Shown here piece after piece: positions 51,873 to 60,644 of a DNA stretch of 64,000 bases. Both the position numbers and the translations under genes were made by a program. Position 1 is the first letter of the stretch; every line of letters begins with the position of its first letter. A model generated the notes under the pieces. It was not told the DNA's origin, searched no databases, and saw only the letters and a program-made list of their open reading frames with translations. The stretch comes from Streptomyces sp. PKU-EA00015 (GTDB lineage Bacteria > Actinomycetota > Actinomycetes > Streptomycetales > Streptomycetaceae), in the NCBI RefSeq assembly GCF_013387495.1, contig NZ_JABZEE010000013.1, positions 1 through 64,000 on the forward strand, given 5' to 3'.

Positions 51873-53729
51873 ATGTCTGCAACGGTAGATGGGGACAAAT
51901 CAGCATTGGTTCCGAAACGGGCGACGCATCGGGCGATGAACCGGGTACGCCGCGTCCTGCGCGGACCCCGCCCGGAGGCGGTACCCGCGCTCGTCGGCTC
52001 GGCCTGCACCCTCGTCGGCCTGATCGACATCGCGGCCGGGGTCTTCCCGCGGTTCCGTCACAGCAGGATGCACACCCTCGCCGAGGTGCTGCCCGGAGCC
52101 CTCGGCCCGTTCGCCGCCGCGCTCTCGCTCAGCACCGGAGTCCTGCTGCTCCTGCTGGCACACGGCATCAAACGCCACAAGCGGCGCGCCTGGCGGGCCG
52201 CGGTGATCCTCCTGCCGGCCGGGGCCGTCGCCCAGTTCGTCTACCGCCACTCCGTCGTCGGCGTCCTTCTCTCCCTGGGCCTGCTCACCCTCCTGCTGCG
52301 CCACAGGGGCGAGTTCGCCGCCCTTCCCGACCCTCGCAGCCGCTGGCGCGCACTGGCCAACTTCGTCGTGATGGGCGCCGGTTCGCTCGGCCTCGGACTG
52401 GTGATCGTGAGCGCCCACCCGGGCAGGATCGTCGGCAGCCCCGGCCTCACCGACCGCCTCGAACACGTCATGTACGGGCTGGCCGGCTTCGAGGGCCCGG
52501 TCGACTGGACCGGCAACGTCCCGTGGACCGTGGGCTACTCGCTCGGCTCGCTCGGCCTGCTGACCGCCGTCACCACGATCTATCTGGCCTTCCGTCCCGA
52601 GCACCCCGCCGCCCGCCTCACGCCCGACGACGAGCGCCGGCTGCGCGCCCTGCTGGCCACGCACGGCGGCCGCGACTCGCTCGGCCACTTCGCGCTCCGC
52701 CGCGACAAGGGCGTCGTCTTCTCGCCCAGCGGCAAGGCCGCCGTCTGCTACCGCGTCGTCTCCGGCGTGATGCTGGCCAGCGGCGACCCGATCGGCGACG
52801 TCGAGGCATGGCCGGGCGCCATCGAGCGCTTCATGGACGAGGCCAGGGCCCACTCCTGGACGCCCGCCGTCATGGGCTGCTCGGAGACCGGCGGCGAGGT
52901 CTGGACGCGCGAGACCGGCCTCGACGCGCTGGAACTCGGGGACGAGGCGGTGGTGGACGTCGCGGATTTCTCCCTGACCGGGCGCGCGATGCGGAACGTA
53001 CGCCAGATGGTCAAGCGCATCGAGCGAGGCGGCTACGAGACCCGCGTACGGCGCGCCCGTGACCTCACCGACGAGGAGCTGGAACGGATCCGCCGTGCCG
53101 CGGCCGACTGGCGCGGCACCGACACCGAGCGCGGCTTCTCGATGGCGCTCGGCCGGATAGGCGACCCGGCCGACGGCGACGCCGTGATCGCCACCGCCCA
53201 CAAGGCCGACGAGCACGCCCCGTACGGCGATCTGAAGGCGATCATCCACTTCGTTCCCTGGGGGGACGACGGCATGTCCCTGGAACTGATGCGCCGCGAC
53301 CGCTCCGCCGATCCCGGCATGAACGAACTGCTCATCGTCGCCGCCCTCCAGGCCGCCCCCGCCCTCGGCATCGAGCGGGTCTCCCTCAACTTCGCCATGT
53401 TCCGATCGGCGCTCGCCCGCGGCGAGAAGATCGGCGCCGGCCCGGTGCTGCGAATGTGGCGCGGGCTGCTCGTCTTCCTCTCCCGCTGGTTCCAGATCGA
53501 GTCGCTGTACAAGTTCAACGCCAAGTTCCGGCCGCGCTGGGAACCGCGTTTCGTGGTTTTCCGCAGCACCCGCGACCTGCCCCGCATCGGCTTCGCCGCG
53601 ATGCAGGCGGAGGGCTTCGTGCACCTCAAGCCGCCCCGCCCGTTCGCCCGCCGCCGCGCGGCACGCGAGCCGCGCCCCTGCGCCCACCTCACCCGCCGCG
53701 CCGAACAGCACGAGGTCCGCGCCGCCTGA
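51873..53729 (+). CDS. MprF/LysX-like membrane protein (DUF2156 lysyltransferase type)
   Basis: A 618-residue integral membrane protein. Residues about 30-240 contain six or seven hydrophobic helices (VPALVGSACTLVGLIDIAAG, LSTGVLLLLLAHG, WTVGYSLGSLGLLTAV). The cytoplasmic C-terminal 350 residues match the DUF2156/FPG domain of bacterial phosphatidylglycerol aminoacyl-transferases. Examples are MLASGDPIGDVEAWPGAI, RNVRQMVKRIERGGYETRV, HFVPWGDDGMSLELMRRD, SLNFAMFRSALARGE and WFQIESLYKFNAKFRP. Such enzymes transfer lysine or alanine from tRNA to phospholipid, lowering surface charge and resisting cationic peptides. An ECF-type promoter candidate upstream suggests SigE control. Amino-acid specificity is unknown. 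Confidence 0.87.
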   Translation: MSATVDGDKSALVPKRATHRAMNRVRRVLRGPRPEAVPALVGSACTLVGLIDIAAGVFPRFRHSRMHTLAEVLPGALGPFAAALSLSTGVLLLLLAHGIKRHKRRAWRAAVILLPAGAVAQFVYRHSVVGVLLSLGLLTLLLRHRGEFAALPDPRSRWRALANFVVMGAGSLGLGLVIVSAHPGRIVGSPGLTDRLEHVMYGLAGFEGPVDWTGNVPWTVGYSLGSLGLLTAVTTIYLAFRPEHPAARLTPDDERRLRALLATHGGRDSLGHFALRRDKGVVFSPSGKAAVCYRVVSGVMLASGDPIGDVEAWPGAIERFMDEARAHSWTPAVMGCSETGGEVWTRETGLDALELGDEAVVDVADFSLTGRAMRNVRQMVKRIERGGYETRVRRARDLTDEELERIRRAAADWRGTDTERGFSMALGRIGDPADGDAVIATAHKADEHAPYGDLKAIIHFVPWGDDGMSLELMRRDRSADPGMNELLIVAALQAAPALGIERVSLNFAMFRSALARGEKIGAGPVLRMWRGLLVFLSRWFQIESLYKFNAKFRPRWEPRFVVFRSTRDLPRIGFAAMQAEGFVHLKPPRPFARRRAAREPRPCAHLTRRAEQHEVRAA

Positions 53730-53823
53730 CCACGCCCGGGTGCGCCCGGCGACGAGGCTGGGCCCTTCGAGCCTGGCGACCGGCCCCCGCGACCGGCCCG
53801 GCCACGATCCGCCGGGCAGGCCC

Positions 53824-53993
53824 AGGTCCTCTCTTTCGGATCAGGCCGGATCAGTGAGTGGGGGTCCCCACGCCCGCAGGGCGTAGGGGGAGCGTGACGA
53901 ACAACGCTGGGGGCACGCCGTGCCCGAAGGGCTACGGGGGAGAGGTGCGGTGCCAGGGCACGTGAGCCCGACGAGATCCGAAAGAGAGGGCCT
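53824..53993. repeat. 170-bp palindromic element with 19-bp terminal inverted repeats
   Basis: Left end 53824-53842 and right end 53975-53993 are inverted copies (CCTCTCTTTCGGATC core, 18 of 19 matching). Between them lie two imperfect direct units (53860-53892 and 53909-53942) that share GGGGG...CGCCCG/TGCCCG...GGGGGAG. No reading frame is present. It resembles a MITE or REP-type intergenic repeat. The right end abuts the -10 of the folP promoter. Confidence 0.6.
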
Positions 53994-54004
53994 AGGCTGG
54001 CCAC

Positions 54005-54862
54005 ATGAGTACGTTGCGCGGACGGGGTACGGCCGACGGCCTGCCGGAGTGGGATCGCTGTGCGGTCATGGGGGTCGTCAATGTGACGCCCGACTCCTTC
54101 TCCGACGGAGGCCGCTGGTTCGACACCACGGCAGCGATCAAGCGCGGCCTGGACCTGGTCGCCCAGGGCGCCGACCTGGTCGACGTCGGCGGCGAGTCCA
54201 CCAGACCCGGAGCGACCCGCGTCGACGAGGCCGAGGAGCTGCGCCGGGTCGTCCCGGTCGTCCGCGGGCTCGCCGCCGAGGGCGTGGTCGTCTCCGTCGA
54301 CACCATGCGCGCCTCCGTCGCCGAGCAGGCGATCGCCGCCGGTGCCGTCCTGGTCAACGACGTCAGCGGCGGTCTCGCCGACCCCCGCATGGTCCCCGCC
54401 GTCGCCGACACCGGCGCCCCGTTCGTCGTCATGCACTGGCGCGGGTTCAGCGAGGACATGAACAGCCGCGCGGTGTACGGCGACGTCGTCGCCGAGGTGG
54501 TAGCCGAGCTGCGGGAGCGCATGGAGGCGGTCGTCGCGGGAGGCATCGCGCCCGAGCGCATCGTCGTCGACCCCGGTCTCGGCTTCGCCAAGATGGCCGA
54601 GCACGACCTCGCGCTCGTGGCCCGTCTCGACGAGCTGCGCGCCCTCGGCCGCCCGGTCCTGGTCGCCGCCTCCCGCAAGCGGTTCCTCGGCCGGGTACTC
54701 GCCAAGGAGGGCGCGACGCCGCCGGCCAGGGAACGCGACGCGGCCACCGCCGCCGTCTCCGCCATCGCCGCCCACGAGGGCGCCTGGGCCGTACGGGTCC
54801 ACGAGGTGCGGGCCACGGCCGACGCCGTGCGCGTCGCACGCGCCGTCGAGGGCGCCCGGTGA
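54005..54862 (+). CDS. folP: dihydropteroate synthase
   Basis: Condenses p-aminobenzoate with dihydropterin pyrophosphate in folate synthesis; the sulfonamide target. The 285-residue TIM barrel has GVVNVTPDSFSDGG (pterin site), DVGGESTRPGA (both pyrophosphate and PABA contacts), DTMRASVAEQAI, VNDVSGG and ASRKRFLGRVL. ATG 54005 lies six bases after TAGGCT (53993-53998), implying a leaderless transcript whose promoter overlaps the right end of a 170-bp repeat element. It overlaps the NTF2-like gene by four bases. The gene starts the fol cluster. Confidence 0.96.
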   Translation: MSTLRGRGTADGLPEWDRCAVMGVVNVTPDSFSDGGRWFDTTAAIKRGLDLVAQGADLVDVGGESTRPGATRVDEAEELRRVVPVVRGLAAEGVVVSVDTMRASVAEQAIAAGAVLVNDVSGGLADPRMVPAVADTGAPFVVMHWRGFSEDMNSRAVYGDVVAEVVAELRERMEAVVAGGIAPERIVVDPGLGFAKMAEHDLALVARLDELRALGRPVLVAASRKRFLGRVLAKEGATPPARERDAATAAVSAIAAHEGAWAVRVHEVRATADAVRVARAVEGAR

Positions 54863-55305
54863 GCCCTACCGACACGGAGCTGGTCGAGAAGGCCAACACC
54901 GCCTTCTACGAGGCGATGGAGCAGGGCGACTTCGAGGAACTGTCCACGCTCTGGCTGGACGAGGACATCTCCTGCGTCCACCCCGGGTGGCCCGTCCTCT
55001 CGGGCCGCGGCGAGGTCCTGCGCTCGTACGCGCTGATCATGGCGAACACCGAGTACATCCAGTTCTTCCTGACCGACGTGAAGGTGAGTGTGGTCGGCGA
55101 CACGGCGCTCGTCACCTGCACCGAGAACATCCTCAGCGGCGGTCCCGCCGAGGAGGCGGGCGAACTCGGGCCGCTCGTCGGCCAGCTGGTCGTCGCCACC
55201 AATGTGTTCCGCCGCACATCCGACGGTTGGAAGATCTGGTCACATCACGGTTCCCCCGTACTGACCGAAACCGAGGGCGAAGAGGACGAGGACAGCCCCT
55301 CGTAA
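54859..55305 (+). CDS. NTF2-like/SnoaL-fold protein in the folate operon
   Basis: A 148-residue protein of the nuclear transport factor 2-like fold, with VEKANTAFYEAMEQGDFEEL in helix 1 and the cone strands LWLDEDISCVHPGWPVLSG. VGDTALVTCTENIL and TNVFRRTSDGWKIWSHHGSP are typical of SnoaL_3 proteins. The tail is acidic (EGEEDEDSPS). GTG 54859 overlaps the folP stop by four bases, so translation is coupled. Conserved company with folP in streptomycetes suggests a folate-related role, but no catalytic activity has been assigned as far as I know. Confidence 0.85.
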   Translation: MSPTDTELVEKANTAFYEAMEQGDFEELSTLWLDEDISCVHPGWPVLSGRGEVLRSYALIMANTEYIQFFLTDVKVSVVGDTALVTCTENILSGGPAEEAGELGPLVGQLVVATNVFRRTSDGWKIWSHHGSPVLTETEGEEDEDSPS

Positions 55306-55418
55306 GTGGGTAAGCGCCCCACAGGAGGTTCATGGCCTCCTCCCCCGGGTATACGCGGCTACCCCAGCCCACGCGGTTCCCCCGGGACCCGTGGGCATGT
55401 CGTGTCGGTGCTCGCAGG

Positions 55419-55424
55419 TAGATT
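55419..55424 (+). promoter_or_regulatory. -10 element of a folB promoter candidate
   Basis: TAGATT in the 195-bp gap before folB suggests that folB-folK has its own transcription start near 55432, apart from folP. The -35 is not clear. Confidence 0.35.
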
Positions 55425-55500
55425 CGAATGCGGGTACCGCGCCATCCGCACGTGGCCGGGAGCCCGCATCCCGCTCGTACAGAAAGCAGGAGTGATTCGC

Positions 55501-55860
55501 GTGGATCGTGTCGCGCTGCGCGGCCTCAAGGCCCGCGGGCACCATGGCGTCTTCCCCCGGGAGCGGGAGGAGGGCCAGACCTTCATCGTCGACCTGGTGC
55601 TCGGCCTGGACACCCGCCCGGCGGCGGCCGACGACGACCTGGCGAAGACCGTGCACTACGGCGTGGTGGCGGAGGAGGTCGTCGCGGTCGTCGAGGGCGA
55701 GCCGGTCGACCTGATCGAGACGCTGGCCGAGCGCATCGCCCAGCAGTGTCTGAAGCACGACGGCGTCGAGGAGGTCGAGGTGGTGGTGCACAAGCCGGAC
55801 GCCCCGATCACGGTGCCCTTCGACGATGTGACCATCACGATCACCCGGAGCCGCGTATGA
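55501..55860 (+). CDS. folB: dihydroneopterin aldolase
   Basis: Cleaves dihydroneopterin to hydroxymethyldihydropterin and glycolaldehyde; 119 residues, normal length. The family reads VALRGLKARGHHGVFPRER (substrate Glu), the Tyr/Glu pair in VHYGVVAEEVVAVVEGEPVDLIETLAERI, and the active-site Lys in VVHKPDAPI. GTG 55501 is favoured: AGGAG lies eight bases upstream, better than for the in-frame GTG at 55492. It overlaps folK by four bases. With folK and folP this supplies the pterin branch of folate. Confidence 0.94.
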   Translation: MDRVALRGLKARGHHGVFPREREEGQTFIVDLVLGLDTRPAAADDDLAKTVHYGVVAEEVVAVVEGEPVDLIETLAERIAQQCLKHDGVEEVEVVVHKPDAPITVPFDDVTITITRSRV

Positions 55861-56507
55861 CCAGGCCCACCCGTCACCCGGTCACCGCCCCCCAGGCAGC
55901 CGCTGCCCGGCGCCCGGTCCATGGCGACCCCACTGTGCAGCCGGTGCCCACCTCCGTGGTGGATCAGGTGGACGCCGCCGACATCACGCTGTCCAACCCC
56001 AAACAGGCGGTGATCTCGCTCGGCTCCAACCTGGGCAACCGCCTGGAGACTCTCCAGGGCGCGATCGACGCCCTCGAGGACACCCCGGGTCTGCGGGTCA
56101 AGGCGGTCTCCCCGGTGTACGAGACGGAGCCGTGGGGCGTCGAGCCCGGCAGCCAGCCGTCCTACTTCAACGCGGTCGTCGTGATCAAGACGACCCTGCC
56201 GCCGTCCTCGCTCCTGGAGCGCGGCCAGGCCATCGAGGAAGCGTTCGACCGCGTCCGCGACGAGCGCTGGGGCCCGCGCACGATCGACGTCGACATCGTG
56301 GCGTACGCGGACGTCGTCTCCGACGACCCGGTCCTCACCCTCCCCCACCCGCGCGCCCACCAGCGCGCTTTCGTGCTCGCTCCCTGGCACGACGTCCAGC
56401 CCGGGGCCCAGCTGCCGGGCCACGGCGCGGTCGCCGAACTGCTCGCGGGCATAGGCGTCGCCGGCGTGCAGCCCCGGGCCGACCTGGAACTGCGGCTGCC
56501 CGAGTAG
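55857..56507 (+). CDS. folK: hydroxymethyldihydropterin pyrophosphokinase
   Basis: Transfers pyrophosphate from ATP to hydroxymethyldihydropterin, the step before FolP. The 216-residue protein has the HPPK signatures AVISLGSNLGNRLETLQ, SPVYETEPWG, YFNAVVVIKTTLPP, RWGPRTIDVDIVAY and LPHPRAHQRAFVLAPW. An N-terminal extension of about 45 residues, Ala/Pro-rich, precedes the catalytic core. ATG 55857 overlaps the folB stop (ATGA). It is followed by a palindromic cluster that may act as terminator. Confidence 0.95.
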   Translation: MTRPTRHPVTAPQAAAARRPVHGDPTVQPVPTSVVDQVDAADITLSNPKQAVISLGSNLGNRLETLQGAIDALEDTPGLRVKAVSPVYETEPWGVEPGSQPSYFNAVVVIKTTLPPSSLLERGQAIEEAFDRVRDERWGPRTIDVDIVAYADVVSDDPVLTLPHPRAHQRAFVLAPWHDVQPGAQLPGHGAVAELLAGIGVAGVQPRADLELRLPE

Positions 56508-56516
56508 TCGTTAGGC

Positions 56517-56576
56517 TCGTACGGGACGATCGCGTGCGCGGCGTCGTCCCGTACGGGACGACGCGTGCGGGATGCC
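56517..56576. repeat. palindromic repeat cluster after folK, 24-bp perfect palindrome
   Basis: Positions 56541-56564 form a perfect 24-bp palindrome (half-site GCGTCGTCCCGT). CGTACGGGACGA is repeated at 56518-56529 and 56550-56561, and CCCGTACGAC recurs at 56576-56585. It may be the folK terminator, or a binding site for a dimeric regulator. Confidence 0.6.
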
Positions 56577-56612
56577 CCGTACGACACCACAGCTGAAGGG
56601 CGGCTCTTAGCG

Positions 56613-57101
56613 GTGAAGCAACTACGGCTCGGTGTGCTGGCCGGACTCTTCGCCGCGGCAGGAGTCCTCTCCTGGGGCGGCGCCCGTCTGTGGGACTCCC
56701 TGGGCACCCTGCCGAGCGTGCCGCTGGCCGCGCCCATCGTGCTCGGGGTGATCGCCGCCGTCCTCGCCGCCACGGCCCTGTCGCTGCGCGCCCGGCTGAA
56801 GGCGCAGCGCGAGCGCCGCCCGGGGGCGAAGGGCGTCGAACCGCTGATGGCGGCGCGCGCCGTGGTCTTCGGCCAGGCGAGCGCACTGGTCGCGGCGCTG
56901 GTGAGCGGGATGTACGGCGGCACGGGCGTGTTCCTGCTCGGCTCGCTCGATGTGCCCGCCCGCCGGGACCAGGCGATCTACGCCGGGGTCTCGGTGGTGG
57001 CGGGCATCGCCGTGATCGCGGCCGCGATGTTCCTTGAGCGCGTCTGCAGGCTGCCCGAGGACGGCGACGACGACACCGACCAGGCGGCCCGGGCGGTGTG
57101 A
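56613..57101 (+). CDS. DUF3180 family membrane protein
   Basis: An actinobacterial membrane protein of 162 residues with four helices (about 6-25, 34-54, 82-105 and 120-142). Short Arg-rich cytoplasmic loops include RARLKAQRERRPGAKGVEPL. MAARAVVFGQASALVAALVSG is a conserved-looking core. DUF3180 genes sit next to folK in mycobacteria and streptomycetes, yet no function is known. GTG 56613 starts the first helix directly; a GTG or ATG at 56565 would add 16 hydrophilic residues. Convergent with folE. Confidence 0.85.
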   Translation: MKQLRLGVLAGLFAAAGVLSWGGARLWDSLGTLPSVPLAAPIVLGVIAAVLAATALSLRARLKAQRERRPGAKGVEPLMAARAVVFGQASALVAALVSGMYGGTGVFLLGSLDVPARRDQAIYAGVSVVAGIAVIAAAMFLERVCRLPEDGDDDTDQAARAV

Positions 57102-57126
57102 TCCGCGGCGCCGGCGGCGAGAGCCG

Positions 57127-57732
57127 TCAGCGCGCCATGATCAGGCTCATCGCCTCGTTGCGCGTCGCCGCGTCCCGCAGCTGGCCGCGCACCGCCGAGG
57201 TGATCGTCTTGGCTCCGGGCTTGCGGATGCCGCGCATCGACATGCACATGTGCTCGCACTCGACGACGACGATCACGCCGCGCGGCTCCAGGATCTCCAT
57301 CAGCGAGTCGGCTATCTGGGTCGTCATCCGCTCCTGGACCTGCGGGCGGCGGGCGTAGACGTCCACCAGCCGGGCCAGCTTCGACAGGCCCGTGATCTTC
57401 CCGGTCGTCGAGGGGATGTAGCCGACGTGCGCCACGCCCCGGAAGGGGACCAGGTGGTGCTCGCACGTCGAGTACACCTCGATGTCCTTGACGAGGACCA
57501 TCTCGTCGTGGCCGATATCGAACGTGGTCGTCAGCACGTCCTCCGGCCGCTGCCACAGCCCGGCGAAGATCTCCTTGTACGCCCGCGCCACCCGCGCCGG
57601 TGTCTCCTGCAGCCCCTCGCGGTCCGGGTCCTCGCCCACCGCCAGCAGCAGCTCGCGTACGGCGTTCTCCGCCCGCTTCTCGTCGAACTCGGCGATCGCG
57701 CGCTCGCCTTCCAGCGTCACCGGGTCGGTCAT
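57127..57732 (-). CDS. folE: GTP cyclohydrolase I
   Basis: Opens GTP to dihydroneopterin triphosphate, entry step of folate synthesis; 201 residues. Zinc ligands are in [10 protein letters not shown] (Cys, His) and EHMCMSMRG (Cys). Further signature stretches are [16 protein letters not shown] and GRIRKPG-like [30 protein letters not shown] precedes the first ligand. ATG 57732 has GAGG five bases upstream; starts further upstream run through the ftsH terminator. The gene is last in the leftward ftsH block, behind a strong terminator, so it probably has its own promoter. Confidence 0.96.
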   Translation of the reverse strand: MTDPVTLEGERAIAEFDEKRAENAVRELLLAVGEDPDREGLQETPARVARAYKEIFAGLWQRPEDVLTTTFDIGHDEMVLVKDIEVYSTCEHHLVPFRGVAHVGYIPSTTGKITGLSKLARLVDVYARRPQVQERMTTQIADSLMEILEPRGVIVVVECEHMCMSMRGIRKPGAKTITSAVRGQLRDAATRNEAMSLIMAR

Positions 57733-57770
57733 CTGTGCCTCGTTCCTCTTGCTCGGGCTGCGGACATACG

Positions 57771-57814
57771 AAAATGCCGCGTCCCCCAGGCTAGAACCTG
57801 GGGGACGCGGCATT
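57771..57814 (-). terminator. intrinsic terminator of ftsH
   Basis: Perfect 18-bp arms (57773-57790 and 57797-57814) with a CTAGAA loop are followed on the minus strand by TTTT. This ends ftsH transcription before folE. Confidence 0.9.
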
Positions 57815-57842
57815 CATTCCGGGGCGGCGCCGAGCCGGCGGC

Positions 57843-59876
57843 TCAGGCCTCCGGGCGCTCCTCGGGGACCGCCTCGACGGTCTCCGTCGGGACCGCCTTG
57901 GTCACGTCCGCCACTGTCGGCGTGCTGCCGTTGGCACCGTTCGTCAGGGCGAGCTCCTTGGGAGAGAGCACCGGCGGACGGGTGGAGGGCGTACGGCGGG
58001 AGGAACCGGTCCACGCCGGGCGGGCCGGGCGCTTCACGATCGGGGCGAAGATCTCCGCGATCTCCTCCTTGCCGAGGGTCTCCTTCTCCAGCAGCTGGAG
58101 GACCAGGTTGTCGAGGACGTCGCGGTTCTCGACGAGGATCTCCCAGGCCTCGTTGTGCGCCGTCTCGATGAGCTTCTTGACCTCTTCGTCGACGAGCGCC
58201 GCGACCTCTTCCGAGTAGTCGCGCTGGTGCGCCATCTCGCGGCCCAGGAAGGGCTCGGTGTTGTCGCCGCCGAACTTGATCGCGCCGAGCCGCTCGGTCA
58301 TGCCGTACTGCGTGACCATCGCGCGGGCCGTGGCCGTGGCCTTCTCGATGTCGTTCGCCGCGCCCGTGGTCGGGTCGTGGAAGACGAGCTCCTCGGCCGC
58401 GCGGCCGCCCAGCATGTACGCCAGCTGGTCGAGCATCTCGTTGCGCGTGGTGGAGTACTTGTCCTCGTCCGGGAGCACCATCGTGTAGCCGAGGGCCCGG
58501 CCGCGGGACAGGATCGTGATCTTGTGGACCGGGTCGGAGTTCGGTGAGGCCGCCGCGACCAGGGCGTGTCCGCCCTCGTGGTACGCGGTGATCTTCTTCT
58601 CCTTGTCGGACATGATCCGGGTCCGCTTCTGCGGGCCGGCCACGACGCGGTCGATCGCCTCGTCCAGCATGTGGTTGTCGATGAGCTTCTTGTCGCTGCG
58701 CGCGGTGAGCAACGCGGCTTCGTTCAGCACGTTCGACAGGTCGGCGCCGGTGAAGCCCGGCGTACGGCGTGCCACGGCGGACAGGTCGACGTCCGGGGCG
58801 ACCGGCTTGCCCTTCTGGTGGACCTTGAGGATCTCCAGCCGGCCCTGCATGTCGGGACGGTCGACGGCGATCTGCCGGTCGAAGCGGCCCGGACGCAGCA
58901 GCGCCGGGTCGAGGATGTCGGGCCGGTTGGTGGCGGCGATCAGGATGACGCCGCCCTTCACGTCGAAGCCGTCCATCTCGACGAGCAGCTGGTTCAGCGT
59001 CTGCTCGCGCTCGTCGTGGCCGCCGCCGAGACCCGCGCCGCGGTGCCGGCCGACGGCGTCGATCTCGTCGACGAAGACGATCGCCGGAGCGTTCGCCTTG
59101 GCCTGCTCGAACAGGTCCCGGACACGGGAGGCACCGACACCGACGAACATCTCGACGAAGTCGGAACCGGAGATCGAGTAGAACGGGACGCCCGCCTCGC
59201 CCGCGACGGCGCGCGCGAGCAGCGTCTTGCCGGTGCCGGGCGGGCCGTAGAGCAGCACGCCCTTGGGGATCTTGGCGCCGACGGCCTGGAACTTGGCCGG
59301 CTCCTGGAGGAACTCCTTGATCTCGTGGAGCTCCTCGACCGCCTCGTCGGACCCGGCCACGTCGGCGAAGGTCGTCTTGGGGGTGTCCTTGGTGATGAGC
59401 TTGGCCTTGGACTTCCCGAAGTTCATCACTCGGGAGCCGCCGCCCTGCATCTGGTTCATCAGGAAGAGGAAGACCACGACGATCAGGACGAAGGGCAGGA
59501 GCGAGAGCAGCACCGAGACGAACGGGCTCTGCTTCGACGGCGAGACCGTGTAGCCCTTCTCGATCTCACCGGCCTCGAACTTCTCCTGCAGCTTGTCGGC
59601 CAGGTCGGCGCCCTGGGTACCGATGTAGCTGGCCTGCACCTTGGTGCCGCCGTCGACCTTCTGGCCCTTCTTGAGCTCGATCTTGATGATCTGCTCGTCG
59701 CCGGTGGTCAGCTTTGCCTGCTTGACCTGGTTCTTGTCGATCGCCTGGACGACCTCGCCGGTGTCCACCGTCTTGTAGCCGCCGGACGAGCCGACGACCT
59801 GCATCAGCACGACCACGGCGAGGACGGCCAGCACGATCCACATGACCGGCCCACGGAAGTATCGCTTCACGTCCAT
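57843..59876 (-). CDS. ftsH: ATP-dependent zinc metalloprotease FtsH
   Basis: Membrane-bound AAA+ protease of 677 residues that degrades damaged or regulatory membrane proteins. Two N-terminal helices (about 8-26 and 118-140) flank the extracytoplasmic domain. The AAA module has Walker [15 protein letters not shown], Walker [11 protein letters not shown] and SRH motif [19 protein letters not shown]. The protease zinc site is HEGGH with the third ligand in [11 protein letters not shown] long Pro/Thr-rich C-terminal tail is typical of actinomycetes. A 20-bp palindrome lies four bases upstream of ATG 59876. It follows hpt and tilS in the same direction, the order also seen in Bacillus. Confidence 0.97.
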   Translation of the reverse strand: MDVKRYFRGPVMWIVLAVLAVVVLMQVVGSSGGYKTVDTGEVVQAIDKNQVKQAKLTTGDEQIIKIELKKGQKVDGGTKVQASYIGTQGADLADKLQEKFEAGEIEKGYTVSPSKQSPFVSVLLSLLPFVLIVVVFLFLMNQMQGGGSRVMNFGKSKAKLITKDTPKTTFADVAGSDEAVEELHEIKEFLQEPAKFQAVGAKIPKGVLLYGPPGTGKTLLARAVAGEAGVPFYSISGSDFVEMFVGVGASRVRDLFEQAKANAPAIVFVDEIDAVGRHRGAGLGGGHDEREQTLNQLLVEMDGFDVKGGVILIAATNRPDILDPALLRPGRFDRQIAVDRPDMQGRLEILKVHQKGKPVAPDVDLSAVARRTPGFTGADLSNVLNEAALLTARSDKKLIDNHMLDEAIDRVVAGPQKRTRIMSDKEKKITAYHEGGHALVAAASPNSDPVHKITILSRGRALGYTMVLPDEDKYSTTRNEMLDQLAYMLGGRAAEELVFHDPTTGAANDIEKATATARAMVTQYGMTERLGAIKFGGDNTEPFLGREMAHQRDYSEEVAALVDEEVKKLIETAHNEAWEILVENRDVLDNLVLQLLEKETLGKEEIAEIFAPIVKRPARPAWTGSSRRTPSTRPPVLSPKELALTNGANGSTPTVADVTKAVPTETVEAVPEERPEA

Positions 59877-59880
59877 CCAT

Positions 59881-59900
59881 ACGGAGCGGATCCGCTCCGT
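59881..59900. promoter_or_regulatory. 20-bp perfect palindrome in the ftsH leader
   Basis: Half-site ACGGAGCGGA is a perfect inverted repeat with no spacer, ending four bases before the ftsH start. The RNA would fold into an 8-bp stem near the initiation codon and contains the only GGAG-like site. It may control translation, or be a DNA operator. Confidence 0.6.
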
Positions 59901-59935
59901 CCCTCCTGCCCGTAGGTAAATGCTGCTGTGGGGAC

Positions 59936-59965
59936 TTGCTATGAGACTGCTATGAGAAAAGACAA
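59936..59965 (-). promoter_or_regulatory. ftsH promoter candidate
   Basis: On the minus strand TTGTCT (59960-59965), 18 nt and TAGCAA (59936-59941) form a recognisable -35/-10 pair, placing transcription start near 59929 and a leader of about 50 nt. The spacer contains two direct copies of TCTCATAGCA (59937-59946 and 59948-59957). Confidence 0.5.
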
Positions 59966-60064
59966 CTGTTCTTCGGACGGTACCTCAGCATTGTCACCGG
60001 AGACCGCCTTCCCATGCTCCAACGGCGGAAAGGCGGCCTGGGTTCCCCGGGACGTGCCGGTGCC

Positions 60065-60619
60065 TCAGCCCCCGTAGACGTGCGGCGCGAGCGTGCCGAC
60101 GAAGGGGAGATTGCGGTACTTCTCCGCGTAGTCCAGGCCGTATCCGACGACGAACTCGTTCGGAATGTCGAAGCCGATCCACTTCACGTCGATCGCGACC
60201 TTCGCGGCGTCCGGCTTCCTCAGCAGCGTGCAGACCTCCAGGGAGGCCGGCTCGCGCGAGCCGAGGTTGGTCAGCAGCCACGACAGTGTCAGGCCCGAGT
60301 CGATGATGTCCTCGACGATCAGGACGTGCTTGCCCTTGATGTCGGTGTCCAGGTCCTTGAGGATCCGGACGACGCCGGACGACTGCGTGCCCGCGCCGTA
60401 CGAGGACACGGCCATCCAGTCCATCGTGACGGGGGTGGCGAGCGCACGCGCCAGGTCCGCCATCACCATCACGGCGCCCTTGAGGACACCGACGATGAGC
60501 AGGTCCTTGCCCGCGTACTCCGCGTCGATCTTGGCGGCAAGCTCGGCGAGCTTGGCGTCGATCTCTTCCTTGGTGATGAGCACCGACTGAAGGTCGCTGC
60601 CCATGTCCTTCTCGTTCAC
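60065..60619 (-). CDS. hpt: hypoxanthine phosphoribosyltransferase
   Basis: Purine salvage enzyme making IMP or GMP from hypoxanthine/guanine and PRPP; about 184 residues. The PRPP motif is [18 protein letters not shown] (VEDIIDSG), with [18 protein letters not shown] earlier (pyrophosphate loop) and [23 protein letters not shown] late (base contacts). GTG 60619 and ATG 60604 are both possible starts; the conserved N-terminus [11 protein letters not shown] begins after the second. The tilS stop is 25 bp upstream, so they are probably cotranscribed. tilS-hpt-ftsH is a widely conserved trio. Confidence 0.95.
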   Translation of the reverse strand: MNEKDMGSDLQSVLITKEEIDAKLAELAAKIDAEYAGKDLLIVGVLKGAVMVMADLARALATPVTMDWMAVSSYGAGTQSSGVVRILKDLDTDIKGKHVLIVEDIIDSGLTLSWLLTNLGSREPASLEVCTLLRKPDAAKVAIDVKWIGFDIPNEFVVGYGLDYAEKYRNLPFVGTLAPHVYGG

Positions 60620-60644
60620 CCGCGTCGCTTTCTGTCTCGGCGGT

